Shown here piece by piece: positions 23,351 to 34,964 of a stretch of DNA of 64,000 bases. The DNA is from Apium graveolens (Eukaryota > Streptophyta > Magnoliopsida > Apiales > Apiaceae), in NCBI RefSeq assembly GCF_009905375.1, contig NC_133650.1, forward strand, positions 149,203,346 through 149,267,345, written 5' to 3'. The notes beneath the pieces were generated by a model. The model had not been told where the DNA came from. It did no database searches and saw only the letters and a program-made list of their open reading frames with translations. Made by a program: the position numbers and the translations under genes. Positions within the stretch are counted from its first letter, which is position 1. The number at the start of each line of letters is the position of its first letter.

Positions 23351-23719
23351 GTTCTTCTTCTGCATTTCGACAATATTTTCTAACCACTAATAATAGGCAA
23401 CCTCTTTGATCATCCCAGCTTTCTTAAGCCTATCTACTTCTTCATTGATTATTTTGTTTCTTTCCGCTACGAATTTCCTTCATTTTTGTTGAAAAGGACT
23501 GTGGTTAGTATGACATTTAACTTATGTGTGATCACACTGGGATCAATTCTTGTGATGTCGTCATGTTCCCATGCAAACTCATCCAACCTTGTGGTAAAAA
23601 AGTTCACCAAATTAGCTTAAATAGTAGGTGATAAATCTTCTCCAATCAGAACTTTCTTGTCTCCCGTCTTTAGATCGACCTCAACCAATTTTTCAGGTCA
23701 TGTGATTGTGGACACATGT
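23351..23719 (-). pseudogene. pol: Tat-2 reverse transcriptase, left-hand piece
   Basis: On minus it reads SPFQQKWRKFVAERNKIINE, then EVDRLKKAGMIKEVAYY, a stop, and WLENIVEMQKK, the N-terminal RT block that directly precedes NGKWRVCVDY on the other side of Sol-G. Upstream sequence holds several stops. Cut at 23720 by the Tek-B LTR. Confidence 0.78.
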
Positions 23720-24550
23720 TGTAATAACCCCAATTTTTGGAAATTTTGAAACCCTGATGAATAGTAACTTTTGATGACTATGCTGATTAAGAAAAATTAT
23801 CAGTCTACGCTATATAGGAGTACTGTTATGGAAATTCTAAGATCATATTAGTATTCCATAAAATAAATGAGTGTATGTAAAGGTCATTAGAATTCGAATC
23901 CGGACACTTTAATTTTTCCCGAAAATCCACCAGATACCGAAAAAATTGAGTATAAAGTAACATAATTAAAAGGATTTTTATTTAAGGATTATAAGAGAGG
24001 ATCATTAAAGGATTATAAAATATTAGGAAAGATTTAAGGAAGCTCAAATAATGAGATCCTGGATATGATCCCTCAAACGGATAACGAGAACGAAAGTTAA
24101 GCGAACCATAAAACAGATAAGCGACCATTAGCCAAACAACTAAGCACTAATCAAGAGATTAGCACCTAGTGAGGTCATCAAACCACAAGGTGTGGACAAG
24201 TGGAAGCATTATGACATGTGCAAGGTGACATAAGCATGATTTGGAAGATATTTCACAAAAATGAATTATGTCCATACATTTTAACTTTAGTTAAACCTTG
24301 GCTAAGATTGACCAAGACAACAAAACCATCACAAATTAATCAAAGTCAATAAATAAGCAATTTCACTATTTATTTCTTCATGAAGCTCTCGGTTTCTTCT
24401 TGAAAGCAAAAGAAGAAAAGATCAAGTCCAAGCTCTACTCTATAATAAATTTAAAAGTAATTATGCAAGCTTCCTTGTGATTAGATAAGTATATCCTAGG
24501 AGTTTAAGCTTCTAACTCTTTGTAAATCTCTTCCAATAAATCAAGGAAGG
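23720..24550 (+). mobile_element. Tek-B: 5' part of a Tekay-type LTR, truncated by Cop-2
   Basis: It starts TGTAATAACCCCAATTTTTGG, the same first bases as the Tek-A LTRs, and stays alignable for several hundred bases (TCCGGACACTTTAATTTTTCCCG, GAACGAAAGTTAAGCGAACC) with many substitutions and indels. It is therefore an older or different subfamily of the same element type. Its continuation must lie right of the window, past Cop-2. Confidence 0.8.
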
Positions 24551-25802
24551 TGAAAGGCATATGTCATAGCCTATTTGTTTATTCGAGGATTTAACTCAAC
24601 TCAAATAAGGATGTAACAAGTAAATAGTGGTTCTATCGTCAGAAAGATCTCTCAAGGTGTCATATGTCAAAGGATTAAGTAACATTGTTCATCTACAGAC
24701 TTGAGGACTTAATTCACTGGAAGAAGCTCAAGAAATTGATCAAGCCTCAGTGATATAAACCAAGATTGTGGATTTAATCAAGTGACAAAGATCTTGTCAG
24801 GGTATCAATTTATTACAGGGATTTAATCTGAAGAAAATAAAGACATGAAGAAACATCACAGATGTTAGTCATTCATGAATCAGACAGTACATCGAGTGTC
24901 AACATTGAAGTGGTGAAATGGATTCATAGTTTCAGTGATTTTCAGAAGATTGTCAGAAGAGTGGTTGCTGTTCAAGATTAGTATTAATTCTCTATTAATT
25001 AATTAAGTCATATAATTTAATTAAGAAAATAAATTATATCTGCAAAGATTAATTTATTGATTAATTGAATTAATTGGTTAATTAATTATGAATTAATATT
25101 ATGCATTTTTCAGAAATGATTTTGAATTAATATTCAAAATTAACTCAGCAAGACAGATATTTGAACTAGTATGATAATTGGATTGTCATACTGAAAGTCT
25201 TTCCAAGTCTGTTTAGATTGTCTTGCCGATAGTCTTTCCAGCTTAAAGGATTGTCTTGCCGATAGTCTTTCCAGTTCAATCAATAGTCTCACCGATTGTC
25301 TTGCTAGTTCAAAAGGATAGTCTTGCCAACAAATCAGGTGGTTGTTTGATTACTTAAAAAACATAAGCTAATTTTTAACAGGAGAGCATTGAATATCAAA
25401 ACCAACTGAAGAACACAAAACAGCAGAGAACTTATTGCAATTTCTCAGGACATTAATTTCTAGTATTTATTGTTAAATCTAAACCACTAGAAATCCTTTT
25501 CTTGTTCTTGTGTAACTATCTAGCTGATCAAAATCCCTAGAACTTAATCTCAAATTGCTTTTAGCATTTGATCCTTTTTATTTCAAAAATAGAAAAAGTT
25601 CATGTCGAATTTATTCTAGATTTGGAATAATTTATTTGAGATTAATCCCTTGTAAACGATACCGTTGTTGTAACACCTTTCAAGTTTAATAATAGTTTTA
25701 TTTAACTTGAATTTTGTTTCACTTTTTTATTCCGCATTTTATTCGATTAAATGGTATAGTTTGTATTCAACCCCCCTTCTACAAACTTATTGGGACCTAA
25801 CA
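24551..25802 (+). repeat. Cop-2 5' LTR
   Basis: 1,252 bp, from TGAAAGGCATATG to ACCTAACA just before the primer site. Its first 287 bp recur at 63714-64000. A word close to GATTGTCTTGCCGATAGTC is repeated several times at about 25165-25330. It ends with ATTCAACCCCCCTTCTACA, shared in form with the LTRs of Cop-1 and Sol-C. Confidence 0.9.
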
Positions 25803-25818
25803 ATTGGTATCAGAGCCT
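25803..25818 (+). promoter_or_regulatory. Cop-2 primer binding site (initiator tRNA-Met)
   Basis: ATTGGTATCAGAGCC directly after the LTR; TGGTATCAGAGC is the usual complement of the plant initiator-Met tRNA 3' end. Confidence 0.92.
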
Positions 25819-25899
25819 TCTGATTAACGAACAAATCAAGATCCTAGACTTTTGTGATTCTTCCACTCCTTGAATTTTTATTTACTCAAACAATTCATA

Positions 25900-28045
25900 A
25901 TGACTATACAAAAAGTTGGAACCGTTAAAATTCTACTGTTCGATAAAGAAAATTATATTATGTGGAAGAAGAAGATGCTCTTGTTTTTACAAGTTGCAAA
26001 TCCCAAATATCTGGACGTGTTAAAGAAGGGTCCAAAAATTCTAATGGTTATTGAACCAGAGGTTATAGAAGATGATGTTGTAATTATCAAAGCTAGAACC
26101 TATGTAAAAGACCCTGAGGATTTTTCTCCTGCTAAAAAAGAAGAAGCCTCCTTGGATGCCAGCCTTCAATTAATTTTAGTTGATTCCCTTGATCCCTTGA
26201 CGAACAGACATGTGATGAACTGTAAAAATTCCAAACACATCAGGGAAACTATTGAGGTGATTAATGAAGGCACAGAGGAAGTTCGAGAGAACAAGTTAGA
26301 GATCCTAACCTCTGAGTATGAACACTTTAAATCCAATCCAGGAGAAGGAATCACTGAAGTGTTTGAGAGGTACAATGCATTGATCAACAACCTGAACATA
26401 AATGGAAAATATTACTCAATCAGGGAGGTCAACAAAAAGTTCCTTTTAACACTGCCAACTCATCTTGAACATAGAATCACTGCCATAAGAGAAGCGAGAG
26501 ATCTGAATGAGATTTCTTTGGAAAGGCTCTATGGTGTGCTAAAAACCTATGAGTTGGAGCAGATTCAGCAGAAGGAAGTCTATGGGAAAGGAAGAGTGGT
26601 CAACACATCTACTGCTCTAGTAGATGAAGAAGAAGAACAACAACAACAACAATCTCAACAGTCAGAGAGAATGGTACAGTCTTCCAAGGCTGAAGAAAAT
26701 GTGATAGTAGCAGAATTTGATCCTCCTACTACAAATCAATCAGGAGATGATTTTTACTCCTTGGAAGAACTGGAGCAAATTGGAAGATAAGTCAATGGCC
26801 CTGATTGTCAAGAGATTCTCCAATGTCAGATTCAAGAGGAATCCCAAGTTCAAGTACAAGTCCAACTACAACAGATTCCAGAAAGGTGGATCTTCATCCT
26901 CTAACACCAGCAGTGGTGGATACAAAACAGGGATGGTTGATTGAAGCACCGTTCGATACTTTAACTGCAATGAGTTGGGACACTTTGCCGCAGAATGCAG
27001 GAAGCCAAAACAAGTTAGGAAGAACTCTTATAATTCTAATCAGAAGAGTAAATCTGAAAGGGCTTACCTGGCAAAGGGAAGAAGCTGGGATGATACTGAC
27101 AGTGAAGATGAAGAAGTTGGGAATCTTGCTCTTATGGCTAGTGATGCAAACACCTCATCATCAAGAAAAGAGGTAAAATTTACTGATGCTGAATTAGTCT
27201 ATCATCTAGGAGGCTCCTTAGATTGTACTCATCGTGATAATGAAATGTTAACTCAACAAATCAAAGACCTTGAGAAAGAGGTTAATGAATTAAGACTAGT
27301 GCACATTACTCAAGATAAATTAAAAGAACAAGTATCTTTTCTAGAGAATAGAGTTGACTGTTATAGACAACTTGAAACTATTCTCAAAGACAAGATCACC
27401 AGTCTTGAGACTAAAGTCAAAGCTTACTTTAATTCTTGCTCTAAGGCTAAAGAGTTCTACAATAAGCAAGCTATTAATCAAACATCTGGAGTAGGTTATG
27501 ATTATAATGGTGCTATTGGAGAATTAGGCATAAACTTCCCTCCTCATGTTTGTGCTAAAGGTAGGGAAGTACCACATGTGCTTAAGGGTGTTGATAAACC
27601 CCTCTATAAAAAATCAATTGCCGAACCATTTGATGAGACCTCTTTTATTATTCAAGAAGAAATATGTGCTGAAGATCTTGCTAATGAGAAGGTTTTTCCC
27701 AAGTCAAGTGTGTCGAAAGTTCCAGTCAAAGTTGTGAAAGCAACTAAGACTAACTCAGACACACCTGAGTTGGATAACAAAAATGCCATGCCTACCATGC
27801 ATAATTTATTTGTTACTAATTCCTCTCATAAAGTATGTGGTGTTACTAATTGCATGTCTTGTGCTTTTAATTTGATGGTTGCTTATTTTAATGATAAGCA
27901 CGTTTCTAGTGATAAGACTACTCCTCGTCAGCATGTGAATAATAAGAAGCATAATAGGTCTAAGACTGCTAGTCCTCCTAAAGCTAGAAAGGAGACATTT
28001 GTGCCTAAGCCTAAACAGAAATTTGTCAAGGCTGTTTACAAGGTC
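25900..28045 (+). pseudogene. gag: Cop-2 gag (continues at 55391-55510)
   Basis: The ATG at 25900 opens the copia-type Gag (UBN2-like: YIMWKKKMLLFL, then LTSEYEHFKSNPGEGITEVFERYNALINNL in parts, LERLYGVLKTYELEQ). Frame breaks: a shift near 26770 and a TGA at about 26942. The zinc knuckle (about 26960-26999) reads YFNCNELGHFAAEC: the first Cys of CX2CX4HX4C is Tyr. A long coiled coil follows (27200-27420), then CGVTNCMSCAF and a Lys/Pro-rich tail. Cop-1 enters at 28046 in mid-frame; the last codons lie at 55391-55510, ending AWVPKKV and TAA. It would form the particle shell and bind RNA. Confidence 0.87.
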
Positions 28046-28639
28046 TGTTAGGTCACACACACACTGTAGAGGGGGGTGAATACAGTGTATAGCACAATCA
28101 AATCGAACTTTAATAACTCAAGTAACAGAAAACATCCTTTATTGAAACAATAAACTCTGTTACAATATGGACTATTCTCTCTCAGTGATAAATAAATATC
28201 ACGAGAACTGCTAGGGTTTCAATAATTAATCTTCTCGATTATGATAACACTTATAGTATAAACCCTATGTCTGTGTTTATATACTACACAGTTACAAGAT
28301 AATTGCTAATTGATATGGAATATAATTCTGCTTCCTAAAATATATCAATCAGATATCTTTTCTTCCAAGTATTCTATTCTTCATAGAATTCCATCTTCAT
28401 GCATATCTCTTCTTATGTTTGTCTCGATCTTCTATCCTTTAACCAGCTGCTTTCCATATCTGAACGTCCTTCAGTACTTAAGTTCTGATATCCATCTTCT
28501 GATGATTATCTCCTGATAATATAAGTACTGATATCCTTAAGTCCTGACTTCCAGTAAGTACTGATTTATCCAGTTTAAGTAAGATCTGAAAACTAAACAT
28601 AAATCACATTAGCCATGACATTATCAAATATATCTAACA
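28046..28639 (-). repeat. Cop-1 3' LTR
   Basis: 594 bp; on + it reads TGTTAGGTCACACACACACT ... ATATATCTAACA. Paired with 54791-55385. It contains CAGTACTTAAGTTCTGATATCC and AAGTACTGATATCC words, the LTR form of the TCAGAACTT word found throughout this element. Confidence 0.93.
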
Positions 28640-28654
28640 ATCTCCCCCAACTTG
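28640..28654 (-). promoter_or_regulatory. Cop-1 polypurine tract
   Basis: On minus CAAGTTGGGGGAGAT abuts the 3' LTR start TGTTAGATAT; this is the expected plus-strand primer. Confidence 0.85.
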
Positions 28655-28858
28655 TAAATTAGCATAATATACAAGTTTAACAGATATTTGATGATGTCAA
28701 AAACATCAAGTACAAATACATGAGAATTTGACTAGATAACTACAACTTACAGTCCTTAAAGCTTTACCAATCTTTAACTTCTGATAACAACTTCAGTCTG
28801 TATTCATATCAGAATTTAAGGAGTTGTAGATCTTGACTTGGCTTCATCTTCTGATCTC

Positions 28859-31800
28859 TCAGATGTCAGGAGTTGTTCTGAGATAGTTCTTCAACAAACA
28901 TCTCTCAGCATATCTAAGTTCATCAATCATCCTCCTTTTAGCATCTTTAAGTTCTGCAGAATCTTCACCAGTTTGAAAGATTGCAGCCCTGAGATCATTA
29001 ATTTTAGCTTTCCTTATGTCCTGATCTAGTCTGATCAAATATGCCTTATCAGACTCAAGATTGAATTCCACAGCCCTGTAACCCAGAAAGGTAGTTATAA
29101 TCTTGGCAGTGTTGGGCTTCATCTCAACTATATCACCCTTGTGATCTCTGTACTTTGGAAGATATGTGCTGTCAGACTTAACAGAATAAAGCCTTTTCTG
29201 TCTCTGAATCTGATTCTTCAAATAGTTTGCAGCACTTTATGTTATTTTGTCATTCACTTGAAGTAAGAATAATACATGCTCCAGTTCTTCAAAATACTTC
29301 AGTGGAATGGCACTTTCCCTTATATGATAAACCCTACCATCTGTCATGAAGTACAACAAAATGTGTTCTTTCAAGTAGGTATGGTAAACCATTTGTACAG
29401 ATTCCAGTTGATTCAATCTCTCAGGAGTTGCTCCAATACCTGGTTCACTTAAGGAAGTTGGATCATTGGTAGTGTTCTGTATTCTTCTTTCATCAGCACT
29501 TTCCAATCCAGTTTTATCTCTTGCTTCCTTTCCAGTAACCACTCTTGCTTCAAAACCACTTGCAGCAGTCTTCAAAGGCTGAGTCTGTTTGGCTTTAATG
29601 AATCCTGACAGGAGTGTCTTTGATTTATCAGAACTAACTATCTCTTGACTCTGAACAACTTGAGCCATGTCAGAGGTTGTCTTAGAAACTTTTCTTAAAG
29701 TCAGAGTAAGATCAGCATCTTCATCAGTAATTTCTTCATTCACAGGAGGCACATAAACCTTGATAGGTTCACCAACTTTCTCTTTGCCCTTGGACCTTAG
29801 ATCTATCTGCAGTTGTGATTTAGCCATGATTACTTCAGGATTTGTCTTTTCTTTTATCACAATGCCTTTGAGTGTTGGAAGTTTCTTTTTACCAGAAGCT
29901 TCAGATTTAGATTTGACTTTTTCTGATTTAAGTCTGGCTTCTTCTTCCATTAGACTCTCCAAGTCCATTCCTGGATTTTCCTTAAGAAACAACTGTCTTG
30001 ACATTTCTTCATCAAGATCTAAAAGTTCATCAGAACTTATCCTTTTACCAGTAGCAGAAGTAATTCTTTTTCCAGCATCAGAACTTGTTCTGTGACTTGT
30101 GATTTCATCTTTTCTTGATGAGAAACCTCTACCTTGACTATGACCTCCACCCCTTCCAGAGGTTCCTTGGTCATCTTTTTCATCATCCTTCCCCTTCAGT
30201 GTTTTATCAGTTTTGCATTTGGACTTAATTACTTTCTCCCCCTTTTTGGCATCAGCAGGTAAGAGAAGAGAGACAAGCAATTCCACTGAGGCTTGGATTT
30301 CATTAAGTTGAGATTGCTGAGAAGCTTGATTTTTCAAAATATCATCAATCTGAGATTGTTGTTTCTCTTGAGTCTTCTCAATATAAGCAACTCTGTCAAA
30401 GGTAGGTTGGAAGAATTTTTTCTTGTCAAGTTTCTGAACTTGTTCTTGCTTGATCAATTCTTCCTGAATTTTATGTATTTCTGCATGAGTAGTTGAATGG
30501 AGACCTTGCAGATGTTTAGTACTCAATGCAGTGACTCGAAGCTGTGTTTTAAAATCATCAGTAATTAACATCTCATCAGCTTTTGTCAAGTGCTCAGCAA
30601 GATTCTTTGCAGATGGAACACTTGTAACTGAGTTCCATTCCCTAGTCCACTCTTGTCCTGCAAGAGTTTCACTCCAAGGCACTGGTGCTTCTCTTGTAAT
30701 AAACTTCTTAACTAATTCACTTTTAGGAACAGTTTGTTTAGGTGCATGTCCTGAAGGACCTGCTTCATCAGCATCTGCATTTGGAGCAGCATCGCCAGTA
30801 ACATCAGCATTTGCAGCATCAGAACTTACAAAATCAGCTTCTTCTGATAAAACAACAGTATGAGAAGCAATTGAGGCTTCAGCATCATCCTCTAAGTGCT
30901 GATCTGATTCCAAGTTCTGATCAACAGCCATATCCTGATGCTCACCTACATTCTGATCATCAACATCTAGATGCAAAGAAGGTGTAGTTGATAGTTCTGG
31001 AGTTTGAGTAGCATCAGAGACAGGTATTGTTGATGGATGAATTGCTGTTGGAGCTTCTAATTAAAGTACCTCAGGCACAACCACGTTCCGAATATCAATT
31101 TCAGAACTTATGCCTGGATCAACAGGAGTTACAGTCTTTTGAACAGGAGACACAGATGGTGTGTTTGCCATTTCAGTAGCAGCTTCCTGAGGTGGAGTTA
31201 ATGGAGAAGCAGTGGCTTCAGCAGATTCTGGTTCTTGTGAGATCAGAGATTCCTGATCCCCTTCCTTAGCTGCTGCTTCCTCATCATCTGAAACTGGCCT
31301 TTTAGCTCTCTGTTTCTTGTATCTCTTAGAAGGTGGGGATCCCTTGGGAGTTTCAGTAGAAGTCATTCTTCTAAGCCTTTTGAGAAGCTTAGATCCCCAA
31401 ATTCCAGAATCCTTCTGAGAAGGAACTTTCTAAGCTTCTTTGACAACAGGTTCTGATGTAGAAACCTGTTGCTCACTATCAGACTCATCTCTCAAAACAA
31501 TCCTCCTTCTCTTCTGAGGTGTTTGAGGAACAGTCTTTGTCCTCTTTGGCTTGGAAGATGAAGGCTTCATAGTAGGTGCTGAGGATGAAGGTTGAGCTGT
31601 CTGTGAAGTTGAGAGATATGATTTGAGATAAGTTCTGAGGGATGGTTGAGGTATAGATGGATGAGTGGTATGTTCTGATGGTTTCTGTGGTGTTTGGGAG
31701 GTGGTGGTAGGTTGGACATCAGGATAAACAGATCTATAGGTTTGAGGATCAGCATTTACCAAGATCTGTTTTACAGACTGAGGAATCTGTAAAGATCTAA

Positions 31801-32544
31801 CCACCTTTTTCTTAGTGTCAGCATTTACCAGGTCATTAAAGGCTCGTTTTGCAATTTTGAATGGTGGAATTAAGGTACTGGCTAGTTGAGGGGGATTAGT
31901 ACAGCAAAAGTTATATATAAGCTGACAGAATCTAGCGAAGTAGACAACATTCCTATCCTCTGTCATCCTATCCCCAATAAAACTTATCACAACATTTGCA
32001 AAATCAAAATGAGTTTGGTTAATGATAGCATACCCGATGTGCTGACTCATTATAGGGATGGCATCAAAGTTGGAACACTTATTCCCAAAAGCTTTAGTGA
32101 TGCAGTCGAAGAAGAAGCTCCATTCCTTTCTGATATGAGCCCGTTTCAACTACCCAAGCTTTTCCAAACTCTGCTCATACCCCAAACTGGCCATTAACTC
32201 TTGAAGAGATGATTCCTCCGGGGTTGAAAAGTACATCCTTCTGGTAAATGTAGGGCCTTGCGAATTGTACCAGGAGTTACCATATGCGTAGAATCATCCA
32301 CTTTGAAAATAATATCGGGAGTACCATTTGTACCACCATTATCAAAGTGCCCAGTCCGCCAAAACGTCAGAACTTGTTGGCTTGAAAAGACTGAAGGCTG
32401 GGTCAATGCATACCCAATTTCACTGTGTGCAAGAAGATCTTGTACAAAATGTAACTCAGACGGAGCTTCAGCATGATCGAGAATTGCAGATTAGTTATTT
32501 GGAACAAACTTAGCTCCATCAATGATCAAATCCTTAGGTGCCAT
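28859..32544 (-). pseudogene. Cop-1 extra ORF downstream of pol (about 1,229 codons, broken)
   Basis: ATG at 32544, last stop at 28859. Breaks: a stop near 32494, a frameshift near 32215, and in-frame stops at about 32150, 31430, 31061 and 29237. Layout: an N-terminal globular part (VDDSTHMVTPGTIRKALHLP, then EWSFFFDCITKAFGNKCSNF and VVYFARFCQLIYNF), a Ser/Thr/Pro-rich linker, the basic patch TPQKRRRIVLRD (about 31500), a second basic patch PPSKRYKKQRAKRP, an acidic low-complexity part, a coiled coil (about 30540-30250), a Gly-rich patch (TSGRGGGHSQGRGF), then a charged helical C-terminus. It matches the extra ORF of Cop-2 domain by domain. In SIRE elements an ORF in this place has been called env-like; I see no signal peptide or transmembrane segment. 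Function unknown. Confidence 0.75.
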
Positions 32545-32659
32545 GAGAAAAATCGAAAATTAAGAGTTGCCTGTTAGGTGTTTGAGAAAATGTCTGTATG
32601 AAAAAAAAACCAACGTCAGGAGATGAAAGAGAGTAAAAGCAAAGAAAGAGAGATAAAGT

Positions 32660-32726
32660 GTAAAGGTAAATAAAAGATTGGAAAATCTTCTCTCGGTCTT
32701 ACTTATACTTGAAAAAAAATATAACC
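32660..32726 (-). promoter_or_regulatory. Candidate promoter and pyrimidine-rich leader of the Cop-1 extra ORF
   Basis: On minus: GGTTATATTTTTTTTCAAGTATAAGTAAG (32726-32698), then CTTTATCTCTCTTTCTTTGC and CTCTCTTTCATCTCC before the ATG at 32544. The TTATATTTTTTTT word and the following CT tract recur upstream of the extra ORF of Cop-2 (59484, 59539). Confidence 0.45.
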
Positions 32727-33268
32727 GTTAGACACCTTTCATATATGCAGTAATAATGAATAGTTAATGGGCACGGGAAAACAATAATCATTACTTACCC
32801 ATTTGCAGTTTTTCAAGGAAAAACCGTTCCACTTACCCAGTAATTCCATTAATCGAGGTAAATCAGTTTTAATTCAAAATTGAAACTGTTCCCACTTATT
32901 CAATTATTTTTCACTGCAAAACCAATATTCTGAGAAGAAATTCAAATATGAGAATGACCAAAATTAAAGCAAGTAAATAAGTACTGATATTGTAAGATCA
33001 GAACTTAATCAACATTAAAATGGTTATCAGAATATGGATATATCAGGATTTATTAGTGCATTTAAATTACAAACACCTCAGAGACAAAAACTTGCAAAAA
33101 CTAGAAATTCCATTAATATATAAAGAGAATACATTCATGAAATTTAAATTACATCAGAACTTTACAAGATTGTCCTAAGCTTCTAAACCTAACATCAACA
33201 GCTTTTGTCCAAGCTCAAGAAGCAGGGCAAGGCTGACGGTGAAGAAAAACAGGAAGAAGAAAAATAAA

Positions 33269-33538
33269 TTATTTCTTCTTCCTACTCTCTACAAAAAGAA
33301 TAGCGAGTCTGATGATTCGCTCTTGCTGGCGGAGAGCTTCCAGCCTTTCTTCCTCCAATCGCTCCAGATGGCGACGGTAGTCCATGTAAAAGAACATGAG
33401 GTGGGTGAGAACCTCCTGGGGAACCGAGTCCCAAATCTCATCAGGAATGGCAGTGATGTGCCATTCCTGCTGCCAGGCTTCACAGCTCAGCTCCATGTTG
33501 AATGTTTCATAGTTCAAAAACATGTTGTAGTTGACCAT
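33269..33538 (-). CDS. Small ORF (89 codons) in the Cop-1 pol-to-extra-ORF spacer
   Basis: The ATG at 33538 lies in a good context (AACCATGG). The peptide starts MVNYNMFLNYETFNMELSC and ends in a charged amphipathic helix (DYRRHLERLEEERLEALRQQ) and ESRKKK. A TATA box (TATATAAAC on minus, 33614-33622) lies about 80 bp upstream with a CT-rich leader. No family recognised; no counterpart noticed in Cop-2. It may be a real accessory protein or the first exon of the extra ORF. Confidence 0.4.
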   Translation of the reverse strand: MVNYNMFLNYETFNMELSCEAWQQEWHITAIPDEIWDSVPQEVLTHLMFFYMDYRRHLERLEEERLEALRQQERIIRLAILFVESRKKK

Positions 33539-33609
33539 GGTTTTGTTGATATGAAGAAAATGAAGGTGAGTTTGTGAGAGAAGAATTGATGTATAGGCTG
33601 TTGCGAAGT

Positions 33610-33625
33610 GTTTGTTTATATAGGC
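33610..33625 (-). promoter_or_regulatory. TATA box upstream of the 89-codon ORF
   Basis: Minus reads GCCTATATAAACAAAC, then about 80 bp of pyrimidine-rich leader (TTCTTCTCTCACAAACTCACC) to the ATG at 33538. Confidence 0.5.
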
Positions 33626-34964
33626 AAGAGAATGCCAGGAGACGGAAGGAAATTTAATGCTGACAGGTAGAATTAATTCTACCTCGTCTCCCTAGACTTG
33701 GAAGACGAAAAATAGTCATTGGAAAGGTAAAACTAGGTTTAATGCGCACAAGAAACAAGTAAAAAATTATTGTGCAAGTACGTGTACCACTTTCCCTAAT
33801 TATATTGACTGTTAATATTCCTCCCCAACATATTCTGATTTAAAATGAGACTATTTTTAGATTTTATCCACAAATAAGTCAAGTAAAGGATCAGAATTTA
33901 AGATCAGAACTTAGACTTATATCAGAACTTAACAGTTATCAGAACATGATTTCTTGACTCGAAAAATGAATGCCTATCTTTGTAATTCTTCATACAAATT
34001 CTGATATAGATTTTTCAGAACTTAATCATCAGAACGTTCAACAGAACTTGTCCTCAGAGATTATGTAATGTGTCACATAAACTGTTCATCTAAAATAACA
34101 TAGATCACCACAGTAATTTTCATCATTCATATGGAGTGTTTAGTGTGTGCATTAAACTAAATATCAGACAAAGAGTAAAGTCTGATTCACTTCAGTACAT
34201 CTTAGAAGTAAGGCATAACTAAAACTTTACTAAAAATCTGTCATTATTCTGAAGCCTACTATTGAATGAGTTCATGCTTGAGTACACCTCAACTGTTTTG
34301 TGCTAATTTTGTGCATCTTTTTAAATTCCATTTTACAGTGGCTTCTCAGTGTAAGTGAGTCACGACTGCTTATCAAAATTTATGCTATTATCATAGTATT
34401 TCTCCAGTAATCATAGAGTGTGAAAAGTCACCAAGAAAATATTTTGCTTTTCTGATGCATATTACTTAATACCAGCAATGCACTTGGGTCGTCCCTTCCA
34501 CATCTTTACTCTAGATCTCAAAGGAGTACCTGATTTTAATTCCTTGATTCTTTTTCCTTTTCTTTTGATAAGTGAGGTATATCAGCACTTAGTACATTCA
34601 ACAGATTTACTAGCATCAAAACTTAACAGATGAGAAGCATTATTCTAGTTTGTGACTTAGTAATAAGATAGACAAAGTAAACTCAACTAAGCTCAATATC
34701 AGAATTTGCTTGTGTTAATAGATTTCCACAGAAATAATTACTTCTAACATGGGATCTCTAGTTTATGAAGACTACTAGGTCAGCATCTAGCACATGTATC
34801 TTCATAGGATAGAATAGTTACTAAACAGACATATCACTATCAGAGTTTAGAAGGTCACATCAGACACCGGTCAGTACTTAAGCAATTTTCAATTAATTAC
34901 ATAATACACAAAGAGAGTAATTTCTGTAAATACTGATTATAAATTTTGATGCAGCAGAACAAAA
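33626..34964 (-). other. Cop-1 spacer between pol and accessory ORFs, rich in the TCAGAACTT word
   Basis: No ORF worth calling. TCAGAACTT or near forms occur at about 33900, 33921, 34017 and 34030, with more degenerate copies to 34900. See the finding on this word. Confidence 0.6.

Larger units (their letters stand above)
13878..23719 (-). mobile_element. Tat-2: second Tat-lineage Gypsy element, outermost layer of the nested stack
   Basis: Pol lies on minus (17194-20147 and 23351-23719) with its antisense ORF on + at 13982-16133, the same plan as Tat-1 mirrored. The visible part stops at 23720, where a Tekay-type LTR enters; the rest of RT, protease, gag and 5' LTR must lie beyond the right edge of the window. 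The 3' LTR should lie left of about 13.9 kb. TCCCCCAATTT at about 13891-13901 would be a polypurine tract on minus, but I could not delimit an LTR next to it. Confidence 0.75.

Noticed and set aside
28310..28516. 68-codon plus frame repeated at 55056-55262
   Set aside because: It lies in the paired Cop-1 LTRs, antisense to the element, with no sign of coding.
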